Assembly: GCA_963674575.2 (NCBI GenBank)
Contig: CAXXQT010000002.1
Location: forward strand, 1,178,001-1,242,000
Reading direction: 5' to 3'
DNA: 64,000 nt
Source of the DNA: JAAYAY01 sp963674575
GTDB lineage: Bacteria > Planctomycetota > Planctomycetia > Pirellulales > Thermoguttaceae
Shown here: positions 25,317-34,116 of the stretch, piece after piece
Layout of the letters: the number at the start of each line of letters is the position of its first letter
How positions within the stretch are numbered: position 1 is the stretch's first letter
Position numbers and translations under genes: made by a program
Notes under the pieces: model-generated
The model's database searches: none
What the model saw: the letters and a program-made list of their open reading frames with translations, nothing else
Told to the model about the DNA's origin: nothing

Positions 25317-26609
25317 TCAGACCTCTGGGTAGACCCAGGGTTTGCGGTACTCGCGGCGAAGGAGTGCGCTGGCCTCGTCGTCCCCGGGGCAGGTTTCCTT
25401 CTCGCCGTCCCAGGCGATGCTCCGTCCGAGTTTGAGCGAAAGCATGCCCAACAGGCTCAGGCTCGTCGAGCGGTGCCCGATCTCGATATCGCAAACGCTG
25501 CGTCGCTTCTCCTTGATGGCGGAGAGGAAATCGGCCCACAGTTCGGGAATGTTCTGATCGTCGGGCTTGTGAAGGACGGGCGGCTCGTTGACGGGCGCTC
25601 GGTTGCTCGAGCGGGGATAGAACGTGGCGCCATCGTTGCGCCAGCCGATGTGCATCGTGCCTTCCGTGCCGTAGAAGTAGATGCCCAGGGGGTGCTTCTC
25701 GGCATTGTTGGCCGCATAGCGGCGGTGCTCCCAGACGGCCGTGAACGTCTCGTAGTCGAACTGCACGACCTGCGTGTCGGGCGAATCCGTGCTGTCGCGG
25801 CAGATGTGACGCCCGCCGAAGGAGGAAACGGCTTTTGGGGCAAGTTCGTCGGTCCACCACGTGATATGGTCCATCCAGTGGATTCCCCAATCCCCGAGCG
25901 TGCCGTTGGCATAGTCGAGAAACTGCCGAAATCCGCGGGGATGGATGGCCGGATTGAAGGGACGCAACGGGGCCGGTCCGCACCACATATCCCAGTCCAG
26001 CCCGGCAGGCGGTTCCGCCTCAGCCCGGGGCTTGCCCACCCCGCCTCCGCTATGGACGAAAGCCCGGATCATCCCGATCTGGCCGAGGTTGCCTTCTTTC
26101 ATGAACTTCATGGCCCACATGTTGTGGGGCGAGACCCGGCGATGGGTGCCCACCTGGACCACGCGATCGGCCGCCCGGGCCACGTTGACCATGGCGCGGC
26201 CTTCCAGCAGCGTGTGGGAGATCGGTTTCTCCACGTAGACGTGGGCGCCAGCCTCGCAGGCCGCAATCGTGATCAAGGGATGCCAGTGATCGGGAGTGGC
26301 GACGATGGCGATGTCCGGCTTCTGTTCGGAGAGAAGGTCGCGGAAGTCTTTGTACTTCTTGGGGGTGGTCCCCGTCATCCGCTCGACTTCGGCGTGAGCC
26401 TTGTCGAGCTGGTTCTGATCCACGTCGCACATGGCAACCACGTCCGACTCGCCGGCCTCGATGGCCGTGCGCAGGATGTTCATCCCCCACCAACCCGTTC
26501 CAATAAGCACGGTCCGATACTTCTTGGACTTTTCCGCTCCGTGAAGGGCGGGCGCGGCGGCGCTGACGGCGGCCGTGGCCGCGAGGAAATTGCGTCGGGA
26601 AATGCTCAT
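25317..26609 (-). CDS. Tat-exported Gfo/Idh/MocA-family oxidoreductase
   Basis: This 430-residue protein starts at ATG 26609 with GGAG upstream. A twin-arginine signal (ISRRNFLAATAAVSAAAPAL) is followed by the NAD(P)-binding Rossmann part VLIGTGWWGMNILRTAIE. The motif HVYVEKPISHTLLEGRAM carries the family's conserved EKP lysine. GDWGIHWMDH and YFYGTEGTMHIGW belong to the C-terminal alpha/beta domain. Family members oxidise or reduce sugars and inositols. Tat export in folded form with cofactor is a known planctomycete pattern. A homologue lies at 56742-58034. Confidence 0.92.
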   Translation of the reverse strand: MSISRRNFLAATAAVSAAAPALHGAEKSKKYRTVLIGTGWWGMNILRTAIEAGESDVVAMCDVDQNQLDKAHAEVERMTGTTPKKYKDFRDLLSEQKPDIAIVATPDHWHPLITIAACEAGAHVYVEKPISHTLLEGRAMVNVARAADRVVQVGTHRRVSPHNMWAMKFMKEGNLGQIGMIRAFVHSGGGVGKPRAEAEPPAGLDWDMWCGPAPLRPFNPAIHPRGFRQFLDYANGTLGDWGIHWMDHITWWTDELAPKAVSSFGGRHICRDSTDSPDTQVVQFDYETFTAVWEHRRYAANNAEKHPLGIYFYGTEGTMHIGWRNDGATFYPRSSNRAPVNEPPVLHKPDDQNIPELWADFLSAIKEKRRSVCDIEIGHRSTSLSLLGMLSLKLGRSIAWDGEKETCPGDDEASALLRREYRKPWVYPEV

Positions 26610-26757
26610 GGGTTGTCTCCTCGCAAGGTGGAGTCTGCTGACGGAATTCGCGGCCGAACCGCAGCCCCATTCTGATGGCTGGCCCAATGAATGTCCAGTT
26701 TTTCGGACGGACAGGATCGGCCGATTCGCAGAAGCGTTGTTCCCCTCTGGGACTCGC

Positions 26758-27489
26758 CTACGAAAAGGGCCAGCACTCAGCCAGGGCGTCCTGCTGGAAC
26801 CGGGTAAGCTGCTCGATGCCGGATCGGGCCAGCCCCAGCATTTCCGTGAGTTGAGATTCGCTGAAGGTGGCTTCCTCGCCGGTCCCCTGGACCTCCACGA
26901 ATTGGCCGCTGCCGGTCATCACCACGTTCATGTCGACGGCGGCGGCCGCGTCTTCCACGTAGTCCAGGTCGACGACGGGCTGGCCGTCCACGATACCGAC
27001 GCTGACGGCGGCCACGCTGGTTCGGAGAACCGGCACGCCGGGATCCGGGAGCGATTCTGCGGGGATCGCGGCCAGGCAATCGACCAGGGCGATGAGGCCG
27101 CCGGTGATGGAAGCCGTTCGCGTGCCGCCGTCGGCCTGAAGCACGTCGCAGTCGACGGTGATCATCCGCTCGCCCAGGCGATCCAGGTCGGCGACGGCGC
27201 GGAGACTGCGACCGATAAGCCGTTGGATCTCCGTGGAACGCCCGTCCACCTTCTGGCGTTCACGGCGTTTTCGGGGCGCCGTGCTGCCGGGCAGCATGCT
27301 GTATTCGGCCGTAATCCAGCCCCGGCCCTTTCCGGCCATCCAAGGCGGCACCTGGTCTTCCACGCTGGCCGTGCAGAGGATCTTCGTGTTGCCCGCCTCG
27401 ATCAGCACGCTGCCGCCCGGCGCGGCGGTGAAGCCTCGCTGGACGCGAATCGGGCGAAGTTGGTCGGGGCGGCGTTGGTCGTGTCGCAT
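26758..27489 (-). CDS. rph: Ribonuclease PH
   Basis: This 243-residue phosphorolytic 3'-5' exoribonuclease trims tRNA 3' ends. Its family features are MRHDQRRPDQLRPI with VQRGF at the start, SMLPGSTAPRKRRERQKVDG (RNA/phosphate-binding basic loop) and GRSLRAVADL. DCDVLQADGGTRTASITGG is the catalytic block. GAGGAA precedes the ATG. It is on the same strand as the arg genes but 415 bp of repeat-rich sequence separates them. Confidence 0.97.
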   Translation of the reverse strand: MRHDQRRPDQLRPIRVQRGFTAAPGGSVLIEAGNTKILCTASVEDQVPPWMAGKGRGWITAEYSMLPGSTAPRKRRERQKVDGRSTEIQRLIGRSLRAVADLDRLGERMITVDCDVLQADGGTRTASITGGLIALVDCLAAIPAESLPDPGVPVLRTSVAAVSVGIVDGQPVVDLDYVEDAAAAVDMNVVMTGSGQFVEVQGTGEEATFSESQLTEMLGLARSGIEQLTRFQQDALAECWPFS

Positions 27490-27534
27490 GGGGCGTTGTT
27501 TCCTCGTTTGGCGAGCGCCGGGCTATTCTACTTC

Positions 27535-27641
27535 AGCCCGGCTGCTATCGTTGGGTTCCAAAGAAACGTTGCGCGGCGGAAACCGGGTGATTTGCAGCCG
27601 GGCTTTTGGAATCGTTGACAATGAAAGGCAAGAGCCGGGCT
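27535..27641. repeat. AGCCCGGCT-type element, diverged copy
   Basis: AGCCCGGCTGC at 27535 pairs with CAGCCGGGCT at 27595-27604 about 60 bp away, and a further AGCCGGGCT lies at 27633. The inner sequence differs from the well-matched pair at 54433 and 59637, but the ends and spacing are similar. Confidence 0.6.
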
Positions 27642-27826
27642 AAATGGACTTGCGTGATTCTCGGAAATGCCTTCCCATTCGGCACTGCTTGTCCACACGC
27701 CGGGAGGACGTGTCTCCAAGGATTCAGGGATTCTGCGGCGTGCGGCCAAGCAGTGGCACACGGTCTCCCGGAATCGTGCAAGGTCATCTAGTTCCGCAAG
27801 CTCCGCGATCAGGCTGGCGGGGCTCG

Positions 27827-27879
27827 TTGGAGTTCAGCCTTCAGGCTGTCTTCTGCACGCTGAAGCGTGGACTCCAACA
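27827..27879. repeat. 53-bp palindromic repeat (GGAGTCC family)
   Basis: It reads TTGGAGTTCAGCCTTCAGGC then, after a short spacer, ACGCTGAAGCGTGGACTCCA. Inverted, it matches 14360-14412 at nearly every position. Each half is itself a short palindrome (CAGCCTTCAGGCTG and CACGCTGAAGCGTG). Confidence 0.8.
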
Positions 27880-27903
27880 TTCCGGCTTCGATGAATGACA
27901 GTG

Positions 27904-28821
27904 CTACGCCTGGGCGCCGAGGAGCCAGGCCAGGATTCCCTTTTGGGCGTGCATGCGGTTGCCGGCCTGACGCACGATCACGCTGGCTTCGCTGTCGATG
28001 ACCTCGTCGGTCACCTCTTCGCCCCGCCGAGCAGGCAGGCAATGCATGAACACGGCGTCTGCCGGTGCCTTGGCCATCAGGGCGGCGTTGACCTGGAAGG
28101 CGGCAAAATCCTTCTGACGCTTTTCCGTTTCCGCTTCCTGTCCCATGCTCGCCCAGACATCCGTGTAGACGGCGCAAGCCTCCGCAACCGCCTCGGCGGG
28201 ATCGCGCGTGACGGACCACTGGAAATCCGGAACTTCCTTGGCCAGTTTCTCCCCAAAGGGGGCGTCGAAATCGTAGCCCTCGGGCGTGGCGATCACGAAC
28301 CGCATTCCCACCTTGGCGCATCCCAGGGCCAGGCTGCGGGCGACGTTGTTCCCATCGCCGATCCAGGCCATCGTCCGGCCTTTGAGGGAGCCGAAGGTCT
28401 CTCGCAACGTGTAGAGATCGGCCATGGCCTGGCAGGGGTGAGCGTAGTCGGTCAGCCCGTTGATCACCGGGCAGGTGCAATGGGCGGCCAGATCGACCAC
28501 GCTCTGGTGCTGCTTGGCTCGAATGACGACGATGTCGACCAATTCTCCCAGAACCCGTCCGAAGTCGGACATGCTTTCTCGTTTTCCGAATCCGACGTCT
28601 TCGCCAAGAAACATGGCCCCGCCGCCGAGGTGCGTCATGCCGGCCTCGAAACTCACCCGCGTACGGAGAGACTGCTTCTCGAAAATCAATGCCATGACCC
28701 GTCCCGGCAGGATCGGTTCACGCAGACCTTTCTCGTATTTGGTCTTGAGGTCTTCCGTAATGGCGAAGATCCGTTCGATTTCCCCGGAGGTTAAGTCGCT
28801 CAGTGTGACGAGATGTCGCAT
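27904..28821 (-). CDS. argF: Ornithine carbamoyltransferase
   Basis: This 305-residue enzyme makes citrulline from ornithine and carbamoyl phosphate. FEKQSLRTRVSFEAGMTHLG holds the carbamoyl-phosphate loop, here S51-L-R-T-R rather than the more usual S-T-R-T-R. The second binding motif is DYAHPCQAMADL. The ornithine site includes the Cys in MHCLPARRGEEV. AAGGGG precedes the ATG. The gene follows argD by 16 bp, in the order argB-argD-argF. An N-acetylornithine or N-succinylornithine transcarbamylase cannot be excluded from the loop change alone, but the other motifs fit ornithine carbamoyltransferase. Confidence 0.94.
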   Translation of the reverse strand: MRHLVTLSDLTSGEIERIFAITEDLKTKYEKGLREPILPGRVMALIFEKQSLRTRVSFEAGMTHLGGGAMFLGEDVGFGKRESMSDFGRVLGELVDIVVIRAKQHQSVVDLAAHCTCPVINGLTDYAHPCQAMADLYTLRETFGSLKGRTMAWIGDGNNVARSLALGCAKVGMRFVIATPEGYDFDAPFGEKLAKEVPDFQWSVTRDPAEAVAEACAVYTDVWASMGQEAETEKRQKDFAAFQVNAALMAKAPADAVFMHCLPARRGEEVTDEVIDSEASVIVRQAGNRMHAQKGILAWLLGAQA

Positions 28822-28837
28822 GCTAATTCCCCTTGCC

Positions 28838-30043
28838 CTACTGTGCGGTTTGGGCTTTCAGTACGTCGGCCAGGATGTCGCAACCTTCGTTCGCTTGTTC
28901 GACCGTCAGATTCATGGCCGGCAACAAGCGCACGACGGTCTGGTGGGTGCAGTTGATGAGCAGGCGTCGCTCCATGCACTCTTTGACGATCGGCGCACCC
29001 TCGATCGAAAGTTCGATGCCGATCATCACGCCCGCGACTCGTATGTCCTGAATGATCTCGCACTCTTCCCGGAGGGCTTCCATTCGAGTGCGGAACACAT
29101 CGCCGATCTTGCTCGCGTTTTCGAGCAAGCCTTCCTTCTCGATCATTTCGAGGGTGGCGATCCCCGCCCGCGCCGCGATCGGATTGCCTCCGAAGGTGGC
29201 GGCGTGCATTCCCGGACGAAGGCTGGGGGCGATTTCGGCGGTGGTGAGCATGGCGGCTCCCGTCACGCCTCCGCAGATCGCCTTCGCCAGGGTCATCACG
29301 TCCGGCGTCACGCCAAAGTGCTGGTAGGCGAACCAATTTCCCGTCCGTCCGCAGCCGGTCTGGACTTCATCGAACACGAGGAGCAACTCGTGCTCGTCGG
29401 CCAGGCGACGCAAGCCTTCGAGAAAACCGTCGGGAGGAATTCGAACGCCGCCCTCGCCCTGGATCGGCTCGATCATGATCGCCGCGGTTTCGTTATCGAT
29501 GAGAGATTCGACGGCTTCCAGGTCGCCGAAGGGGGCGTAGACGAATCCCGCCATCAACGGTCCCAGGCCTTCGTGGTACTTCGGCTGGGCCGTGGCCGAC
29601 GTGGACCCCAGGGTCCGACCATGGAACCCGCCCTCGAAGGTGATGATCTTGTAGCGATTCTTGGGCGTGTGAAGCCGCACGAGCTTGATCGCCGCCTCGT
29701 TCGCTTCCGTTCCCGAGTTGCAGAAGAAGGCCTGCCCTCCGAAACTGCGGCGACTGAGCGCTTCGGCCCAGCGTCCCTGGGCCTCCGTGTACCAGGTGTT
29801 GGGCACGTGGATCAGTTTCGCCATCTGATTCTGGACCGCTTCCACCACTGGGGCGGGGCAGTGCCCCAGCAGGTTGCAGCCCCATCCGGGAAACAGGTCG
29901 AGATAGCGATTGCCCTCGGCATCCCAGACATAGGATCCTTCGCCGCGGACCAGGGACACCGGGTAGCGGCCGTAGTTGGGGATCACATATTGCCGAAACA
30001 GCTCAATCGTTTCCGGTGAGCTCAGCGGGCTGTCGCTTGACAC
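28838..30043 (-). CDS. argD: Acetylornithine aminotransferase
   Basis: This 401-residue PLP-dependent enzyme converts N-acetylglutamate semialdehyde to N-acetylornithine. The start at GTG 30043 is supported by AGGAG eight bases upstream; an ATG 27 codons earlier lies in untypical sequence. Key parts are FFCNSGTEANEAAIKLVR (phosphate-binding and substrate region), GGFHGRTLGS, LLVFDEVQTGCGRTG with the PLP ring-stacking Asp, and the Schiff-base lysine in TLAKAICGG. It sits between argB and argF. Confidence 0.94.
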   Translation of the reverse strand: MSSDSPLSSPETIELFRQYVIPNYGRYPVSLVRGEGSYVWDAEGNRYLDLFPGWGCNLLGHCPAPVVEAVQNQMAKLIHVPNTWYTEAQGRWAEALSRRSFGGQAFFCNSGTEANEAAIKLVRLHTPKNRYKIITFEGGFHGRTLGSTSATAQPKYHEGLGPLMAGFVYAPFGDLEAVESLIDNETAAIMIEPIQGEGGVRIPPDGFLEGLRRLADEHELLLVFDEVQTGCGRTGNWFAYQHFGVTPDVMTLAKAICGGVTGAAMLTTAEIAPSLRPGMHAATFGGNPIAARAGIATLEMIEKEGLLENASKIGDVFRTRMEALREECEIIQDIRVAGVMIGIELSIEGAPIVKECMERRLLINCTHQTVVRLLPAMNLTVEQANEGCDILADVLKAQTAQ

Positions 30044-30157
30044 GATCGTGTCTCCTGTGGGGTAAGTCTCATGGAGAGCCGTGCCCAAGGGGGACGACTC
30101 CGGTTGGGAAATCGGAAAAGACAAGACGCTGTCCCGGAAGGTTCGGGCGGACGCTCG

Positions 30158-31036
30158 TCAGTCCTGGGCGATTTCGGTCCCGACGCCCTCACTCGTATAC
30201 ACTTCCAACAAAAGGGAGTGACGCAGCCTCCCGTCGATGATATGAATCTTTCGGACCCCGTTTTCCAGGGTTTCCAGGCACGCCTGCACCTTGGGGATCA
30301 TTCCCGACTCGATGGCCCCCGAGTGGATGAGTTCCCGGGCCTGGGCGGCGTTCAAGGAATTGAGGAGGGAGGCGGGGTCGTTCTTGTCCCGGCGAACCCC
30401 GTTCACGTCGCTCAGGAAAACGAGTTTTTCGGCTCCCAAGGACTGGGCCACCGCCGTGGCCGCCGTGTCGGCGTTGACGTTGAGCTTCTGCCCTTCCTCG
30501 GTGATGCACAACGAAGGGATGACGGGCACGACCCAGCGACGGCAGAGATCCTCGATCGTCTCCTGGTCGACGCGAGTCACACGTCCCACATAGCCGAGGT
30601 CGATCTCGGCGCCGTCGACTCCCTGCAAAGCGATGCGTTCACCGAAGAGAACGTTGCGAGTTTCGAAATTCAGGCCTTCCGCGCGTCCTCCGAGACGATC
30701 GATCGCTTCCACAATTCGACGATTGACCTGGCCCGCCAGCACCCGTTCAACGATTTCGAGAGCGGCAGCGTCGGTGTACCGCCGCCCCTGGACCCAACGC
30801 GGCTCCAGCCCCGCCTCCTCCATGCCGCGGCTGATGGCGGCGCCGCCGCCGTGGACGATCACCGGACGCATCCCCACCGTTTCCATGAAGACCACGTCCA
30901 GGAGCAGGCTGGTCATGGCCGCCTCGTCCTCCATAACGCTGCCCCCAAGCTTGATGACCGTGACCTTGCCGCGGAACTCGCGGATCCACTGCATGGCTTC
31001 AATGAGCGTGTCGGCCTTCTGAATCGCTTCCAGCAA
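30158..31036 (-). CDS. argB: Acetylglutamate kinase
   Basis: This 292-residue enzyme phosphorylates N-acetylglutamate. A start at TTG 31036 was chosen because the sequence from there (LLEAIQKADTLIEAMQWI) forms the N-terminal helix found in arginine-inhibited, hexameric forms. If that start is right, feedback by arginine is likely. VIKLGGSVM, VIVHGGGAAISRGMEEAG and KLNVNADTAATAVAQSLGA are the nucleotide and substrate motifs. The upstream codons look non-coding. It is the first gene of the argB-D-F run. Confidence 0.92.
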   Translation of the reverse strand: MLEAIQKADTLIEAMQWIREFRGKVTVIKLGGSVMEDEAAMTSLLLDVVFMETVGMRPVIVHGGGAAISRGMEEAGLEPRWVQGRRYTDAAALEIVERVLAGQVNRRIVEAIDRLGGRAEGLNFETRNVLFGERIALQGVDGAEIDLGYVGRVTRVDQETIEDLCRRWVVPVIPSLCITEEGQKLNVNADTAATAVAQSLGAEKLVFLSDVNGVRRDKNDPASLLNSLNAAQARELIHSGAIESGMIPKVQACLETLENGVRKIHIIDGRLRHSLLLEVYTSEGVGTEIAQD

Positions 31037-31541
31037 CGCTGTTCTACCTCGCCTCGAATCGGAAAAAAACAGCCCCGAGCAATGCAATGGTACTGCCCGG
31101 GGAAACGGCTCATTGTATCGCAACCCCGACCGCTGTCAACGACCGTCGTATACCTCATGGGGGTGGGTGTCTCGGAGTCTGGCGCCTTCAGCTTTGAGGC
31201 CGAGCCTGGTATTCATGGGCGGCACGCCCTGAGTAACTCAGTGGACGTGGGTGATTGGCCGTCCACGCCCATCGCTTCGTTCTGAGTGTGCCCCCCACAT
31301 TTCCAGCCGGCCCACTGGCGAATCCTCTGGATTCGTGCCAAGATAGGGAACTCGCCGAATCCGCACCGGTTTTGCTTGCCTGCTGAAGTTTCTTGCGACG
31401 GGCACCGATCACTAAGAGGTCCTCTGATCCAGCAGCCTTGTCTCCCTCAAACAAGGGGTCGCGTTGGCTGGTGGCTTGAGGGGCACTGGATTCGGGGGGC
31501 ACGGATGAACTGACGACCGAGAGATTACGAGGGCTGGGGGA
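31037..31541. other. Divergent intergenic region with a palindromic repeat
   Basis: About 505 bp between argB and glmU, which diverge. It contains the GTGGCACG-family element at 31204-31298. I see no ARG box or leader peptide that I can defend. Confidence 0.5.
31204..31298 (+). repeat. 95-bp palindromic repeat (GTGGCACG family), copy 2
   Basis: It contains GGGCGGCACG at the left, GTGTGCCCCCCAC at the right, and an internal 7-bp perfect stem GTGGACG/CGTCCAC. It aligns with the minus strand of 16241-16337 over its whole length, with scattered substitutions. Confidence 0.75.
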
Positions 31542-32288
31542 ATGAGCGAACGAGTCGGACTTGTGATGGCGGCGGGCAAAGGGACGCGTATGAAGTCCGA
31601 CCTTCCCAAGGTCCTGTTTCCGGTTTGTGGCCGGCCCATGATCGAGTACGTGCTCGATGCCCTTGAGGATGCGGGCATCGACAGAATTGTGGTGATTGTG
31701 GGCTATCGAGCGGAACTTGTGCGGGAAAGCCTCGGCAAACGACCTAACCTCGAGTTCGTAGAACAGACCGAGCAACTCGGAACAGGCCACGCCGTCATGG
31801 TTTGTCGCGATAAGATCAAGGATCACCAAGGTTCGGTTTTCGTCATTGCCGGCGATTCCCCCATGATCCAGGCTGATTCGGTTCGTGCCCTCTTGGAGGA
31901 CTACGACCGGCAGGAGGCTGCCTGCATTCTGGGAACGGCCCACAAGGAGGAGCCCTTTGGGTTGGGACGTGTCGTCCGCGACGCCGACGGTGCGTTCACC
32001 GGGATCGTGGAAGAACGCGATGCCACGGAGGAGCAGAAGCGGATCACGGAAGTCAACATGAGCTATTACGTGTTTCGCTGCCCCGACCTGATCGATGCGC
32101 TCGATCAGATTCGACCCGACAACTCACAGGGCGAGTACTACATCACCGACGTGCCGGGAGTGTGCCTGAAGCAGGGGAAGCCGGTTCGAGCGCTCCAGGT
32201 TCTCAAGCCCTGCGAGGTGCTGGGCGTCAATACGGTGGATCAGTTGCAGATAGTCGAAGCCGCGATGGAGGGAGTTCTTCCCGAATAA
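31542..32288 (+). CDS. UDP-GlcNAc pyrophosphorylase-type nucleotidyltransferase (single domain)
   Basis: This 248-residue protein covers only the N-terminal uridylyltransferase domain of GlmU: the signature LVMAAGKGTRMKSDLPKVLF, then EQLGTGHAV, and GDSPMIQ at the metal site. The late part is EVNMSYYVFRCPDLI and NSQGEYYITDVP. It should form UDP-GlcNAc from GlcNAc-1-phosphate and UTP. The ~200-residue left-handed beta-helix acetyltransferase domain of bifunctional GlmU (about 455 residues) is absent, and the frame ends one base into prs. Acetylation must be done by another protein. Confidence 0.88.
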   Translation: MSERVGLVMAAGKGTRMKSDLPKVLFPVCGRPMIEYVLDALEDAGIDRIVVIVGYRAELVRESLGKRPNLEFVEQTEQLGTGHAVMVCRDKIKDHQGSVFVIAGDSPMIQADSVRALLEDYDRQEAACILGTAHKEEPFGLGRVVRDADGAFTGIVEERDATEEQKRITEVNMSYYVFRCPDLIDALDQIRPDNSQGEYYITDVPGVCLKQGKPVRALQVLKPCEVLGVNTVDQLQIVEAAMEGVLPE

Positions 32289-33256
32289 TGAATGATTTGA
32301 AGATATTTAGCGGACGGGCTCACTCGGAACTTGCTCAGCGAGTCTGTGACTACCTTGGCTTGTCTCTGGGAAAGTTGAAGATCGACACCTTCCCGGACGG
32401 GGAGATCTGGTGCCGGATCGAGCAGGATGTGCGGGGACGCGACGTGTTCCTGGTCCAGCCGACCTGTCATCCGGTGAACGATAATCTCATGGAGCTGCTG
32501 ATCCTGATCGACAGCTTCAAACGAGCGAGCGCCGAGCGAATCACGGCGGTTGTGCCCTATTTCGGTTACGCGAGGCAGGACCGGAAGGACGAGGGTCGGG
32601 TGCCGATCACGGCGAAACTGGCGGCCAATCTGATCACTCGTGCGGGCGCCGATCGGGTCCTGACCATGGATCTTCACGCCGCGCAGATCCAGGGTTTTTT
32701 CGACATCCCTGTCGACCACCTGGTGGCCGCGCCCGTCATCGACAACCATTTCCGTGAGATGGATTTCTCCCAAGAGGATATCATCGTGGTGAGTCCTGAC
32801 GAAGGGAGCATCAAGCGGGTTCTGAGTCACGCGGCGGACCTGGAGACGCCCGTTGCGATCGTGGACAAGCGGCGATCGGGCGCGGACAAGACGAAACAGG
32901 CCAATCTGATCGGCGGTCCGGTGGACGGCAAGATCGCGTTGATATTCGACGACATGATCAGCACGGCCGGTTCAATCTGCGGGGCTGCCAGGATGGTCAA
33001 GGAGGCCGGGGCACGACTCGTCTTTCTGGCGGCCACGCACGGGGTCCTTTGCGGCGACGCAATCAATCGGATTCAGGAGGCGCCTGTCGAAGGGCTCGTC
33101 GTGACCGACACAATTCCGTTGACCGAGGATCGGAAGATCGACAAGATTTCCGTCCTTACGGTTGCCCCGCTTCTGGGGGAGGCGATTAAGCGGATTCACC
33201 GAAACGAGTCGGTGAGCGGCTTGTTTCGGCGGGAAGCTCGCAGGGAGAGTCGCTGA
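32288..33256 (+). CDS. prs: Ribose-phosphate pyrophosphokinase
   Basis: This 322-residue enzyme makes PRPP from ribose 5-phosphate and ATP for nucleotide, His and Trp synthesis. The ATG at 32288 overlaps the glmU stop by one base. The N-terminus LKIFSGRAHSELAQRVCDYL, the ATP loop YFGYARQDRK, the metal site MDLHAAQIQGFFDIPVDHL and the PRPP loop LIFDDMISTAGS are all typical. The glmU-prs-rplY-pth order is conserved in several bacterial groups and fits this locus. Confidence 0.97.
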   Translation: MNDLKIFSGRAHSELAQRVCDYLGLSLGKLKIDTFPDGEIWCRIEQDVRGRDVFLVQPTCHPVNDNLMELLILIDSFKRASAERITAVVPYFGYARQDRKDEGRVPITAKLAANLITRAGADRVLTMDLHAAQIQGFFDIPVDHLVAAPVIDNHFREMDFSQEDIIVVSPDEGSIKRVLSHAADLETPVAIVDKRRSGADKTKQANLIGGPVDGKIALIFDDMISTAGSICGAARMVKEAGARLVFLAATHGVLCGDAINRIQEAPVEGLVVTDTIPLTEDRKIDKISVLTVAPLLGEAIKRIHRNESVSGLFRREARRESR

Positions 33257-33434
33257 AAGAACTCCCGGTGGGGTTGTATTTCCGTAGAAATAAGCCACAA
33301 TAATCAGTTTCGCCCCCATGGGCGGGGACGTCCCCGGGAGCTTTCGCACACGTATCGGCCGATTGGACGCATTCACGCGGGTTCCAGTCGTGCAGGGAAT
33401 ATTCAAGCAGTCTGATTGCTGGCAGAGGAATTGG

Positions 33435-34061
33435 ATGTCAGACACATTGAAAGTGGACTCACGCGACCTGCGAGGGAAGCGAAACAACCGACGGCTTCGC
33501 GCCAGCGGCAAGATTCCGGCAGTGCTCTACGGACACGGGCAGGACTCCATAAGTCTGGCCGTGCCCTCCGAGGAGTTCGACGCCATGGTTCGCCACGGCA
33601 GTCGAATGGTGAATCTGACCGGGGCCGTGACCGAATCGGCGTTTATCCGGGAATGTCAGTGGGACACGTGGGGCAACCACGTCGTCCATGTTGATTTCAC
33701 GCGCATTTCCGCCCACGAGAAGGTGCAGGTGCAGGTGGCCATCGAGTTGCGTGGTGAAGCGCCGGGAGTCAAGGAAGGCGGCGTCCTGAAGCAGGTTCTC
33801 CACGAAATCGAGCTTGAGTGCGAAGCGGCTGATATTCCTGAGAAACTCGTCGTTAACATCAACGACCTGGAAATGAACGGCGCGATCACCGTTGCCGCAT
33901 TGGAGCTTCCGGCGGGCGCGAAGATGTCCGTGGAGTCGGACCAGGACATTGTCCAGTGCGTCGAAGTTTCCGAGACTCCGGAGGAGGAAGGCGAGGCCGG
34001 TGCGGTCGAGCCCGAAGTGATCGGACGAAAGAAAGACGACGAGGAAGATTCCGGATCCTAG
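33435..34061 (+). CDS. rplY: 50S ribosomal protein L25 (general stress protein Ctc type)
   Basis: This 208-residue protein is the long, two-domain (TL5/Ctc) form of L25, which binds 5S rRNA. It starts at ATG 33435 after AGAGGA. Core elements are RGKRNNRRLRASGKIPAVLY in the N-terminal domain, then VVHVDFTRISAHEKVQVQV and GVLKQVLHEIELECEA. The C-terminal domain ends in an acidic tail. It lies between prs and pth. Confidence 0.95.
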   Translation: MSDTLKVDSRDLRGKRNNRRLRASGKIPAVLYGHGQDSISLAVPSEEFDAMVRHGSRMVNLTGAVTESAFIRECQWDTWGNHVVHVDFTRISAHEKVQVQVAIELRGEAPGVKEGGVLKQVLHEIELECEAADIPEKLVVNINDLEMNGAITVAALELPAGAKMSVESDQDIVQCVEVSETPEEEGEAGAVEPEVIGRKKDDEEDSGS

Positions 34062-34116
34062 CCCACAGCTTCGTGCTGCGTAGCCGTGCGGAGCGGCGAA
34101 GGAGCTTGTTGGTCGG

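Larger units (their letters stand above)
27490..27903. other. Repeat-filled gap between rph and argF
   Basis: This 414-bp region holds copies of two dispersed repeat families: AGCCCGGCT-type ends (27535-27641) and the 53-bp GGAGTCC element (27827-27879). No protein-like frame is present. Confidence 0.65.

Noticed and set aside
31037..31541. Arginine-dependent leader or ARG box upstream of argB
   Set aside because: I found no leader peptide rich in Arg or convincing operator palindrome; the palindrome present belongs to a dispersed repeat family.
33257..33434. Possible tRNA in the prs-rplY gap (GCGGGTTCCAG resembles a T-loop)
   Set aside because: No acceptor stem or anticodon arm can be built around it.
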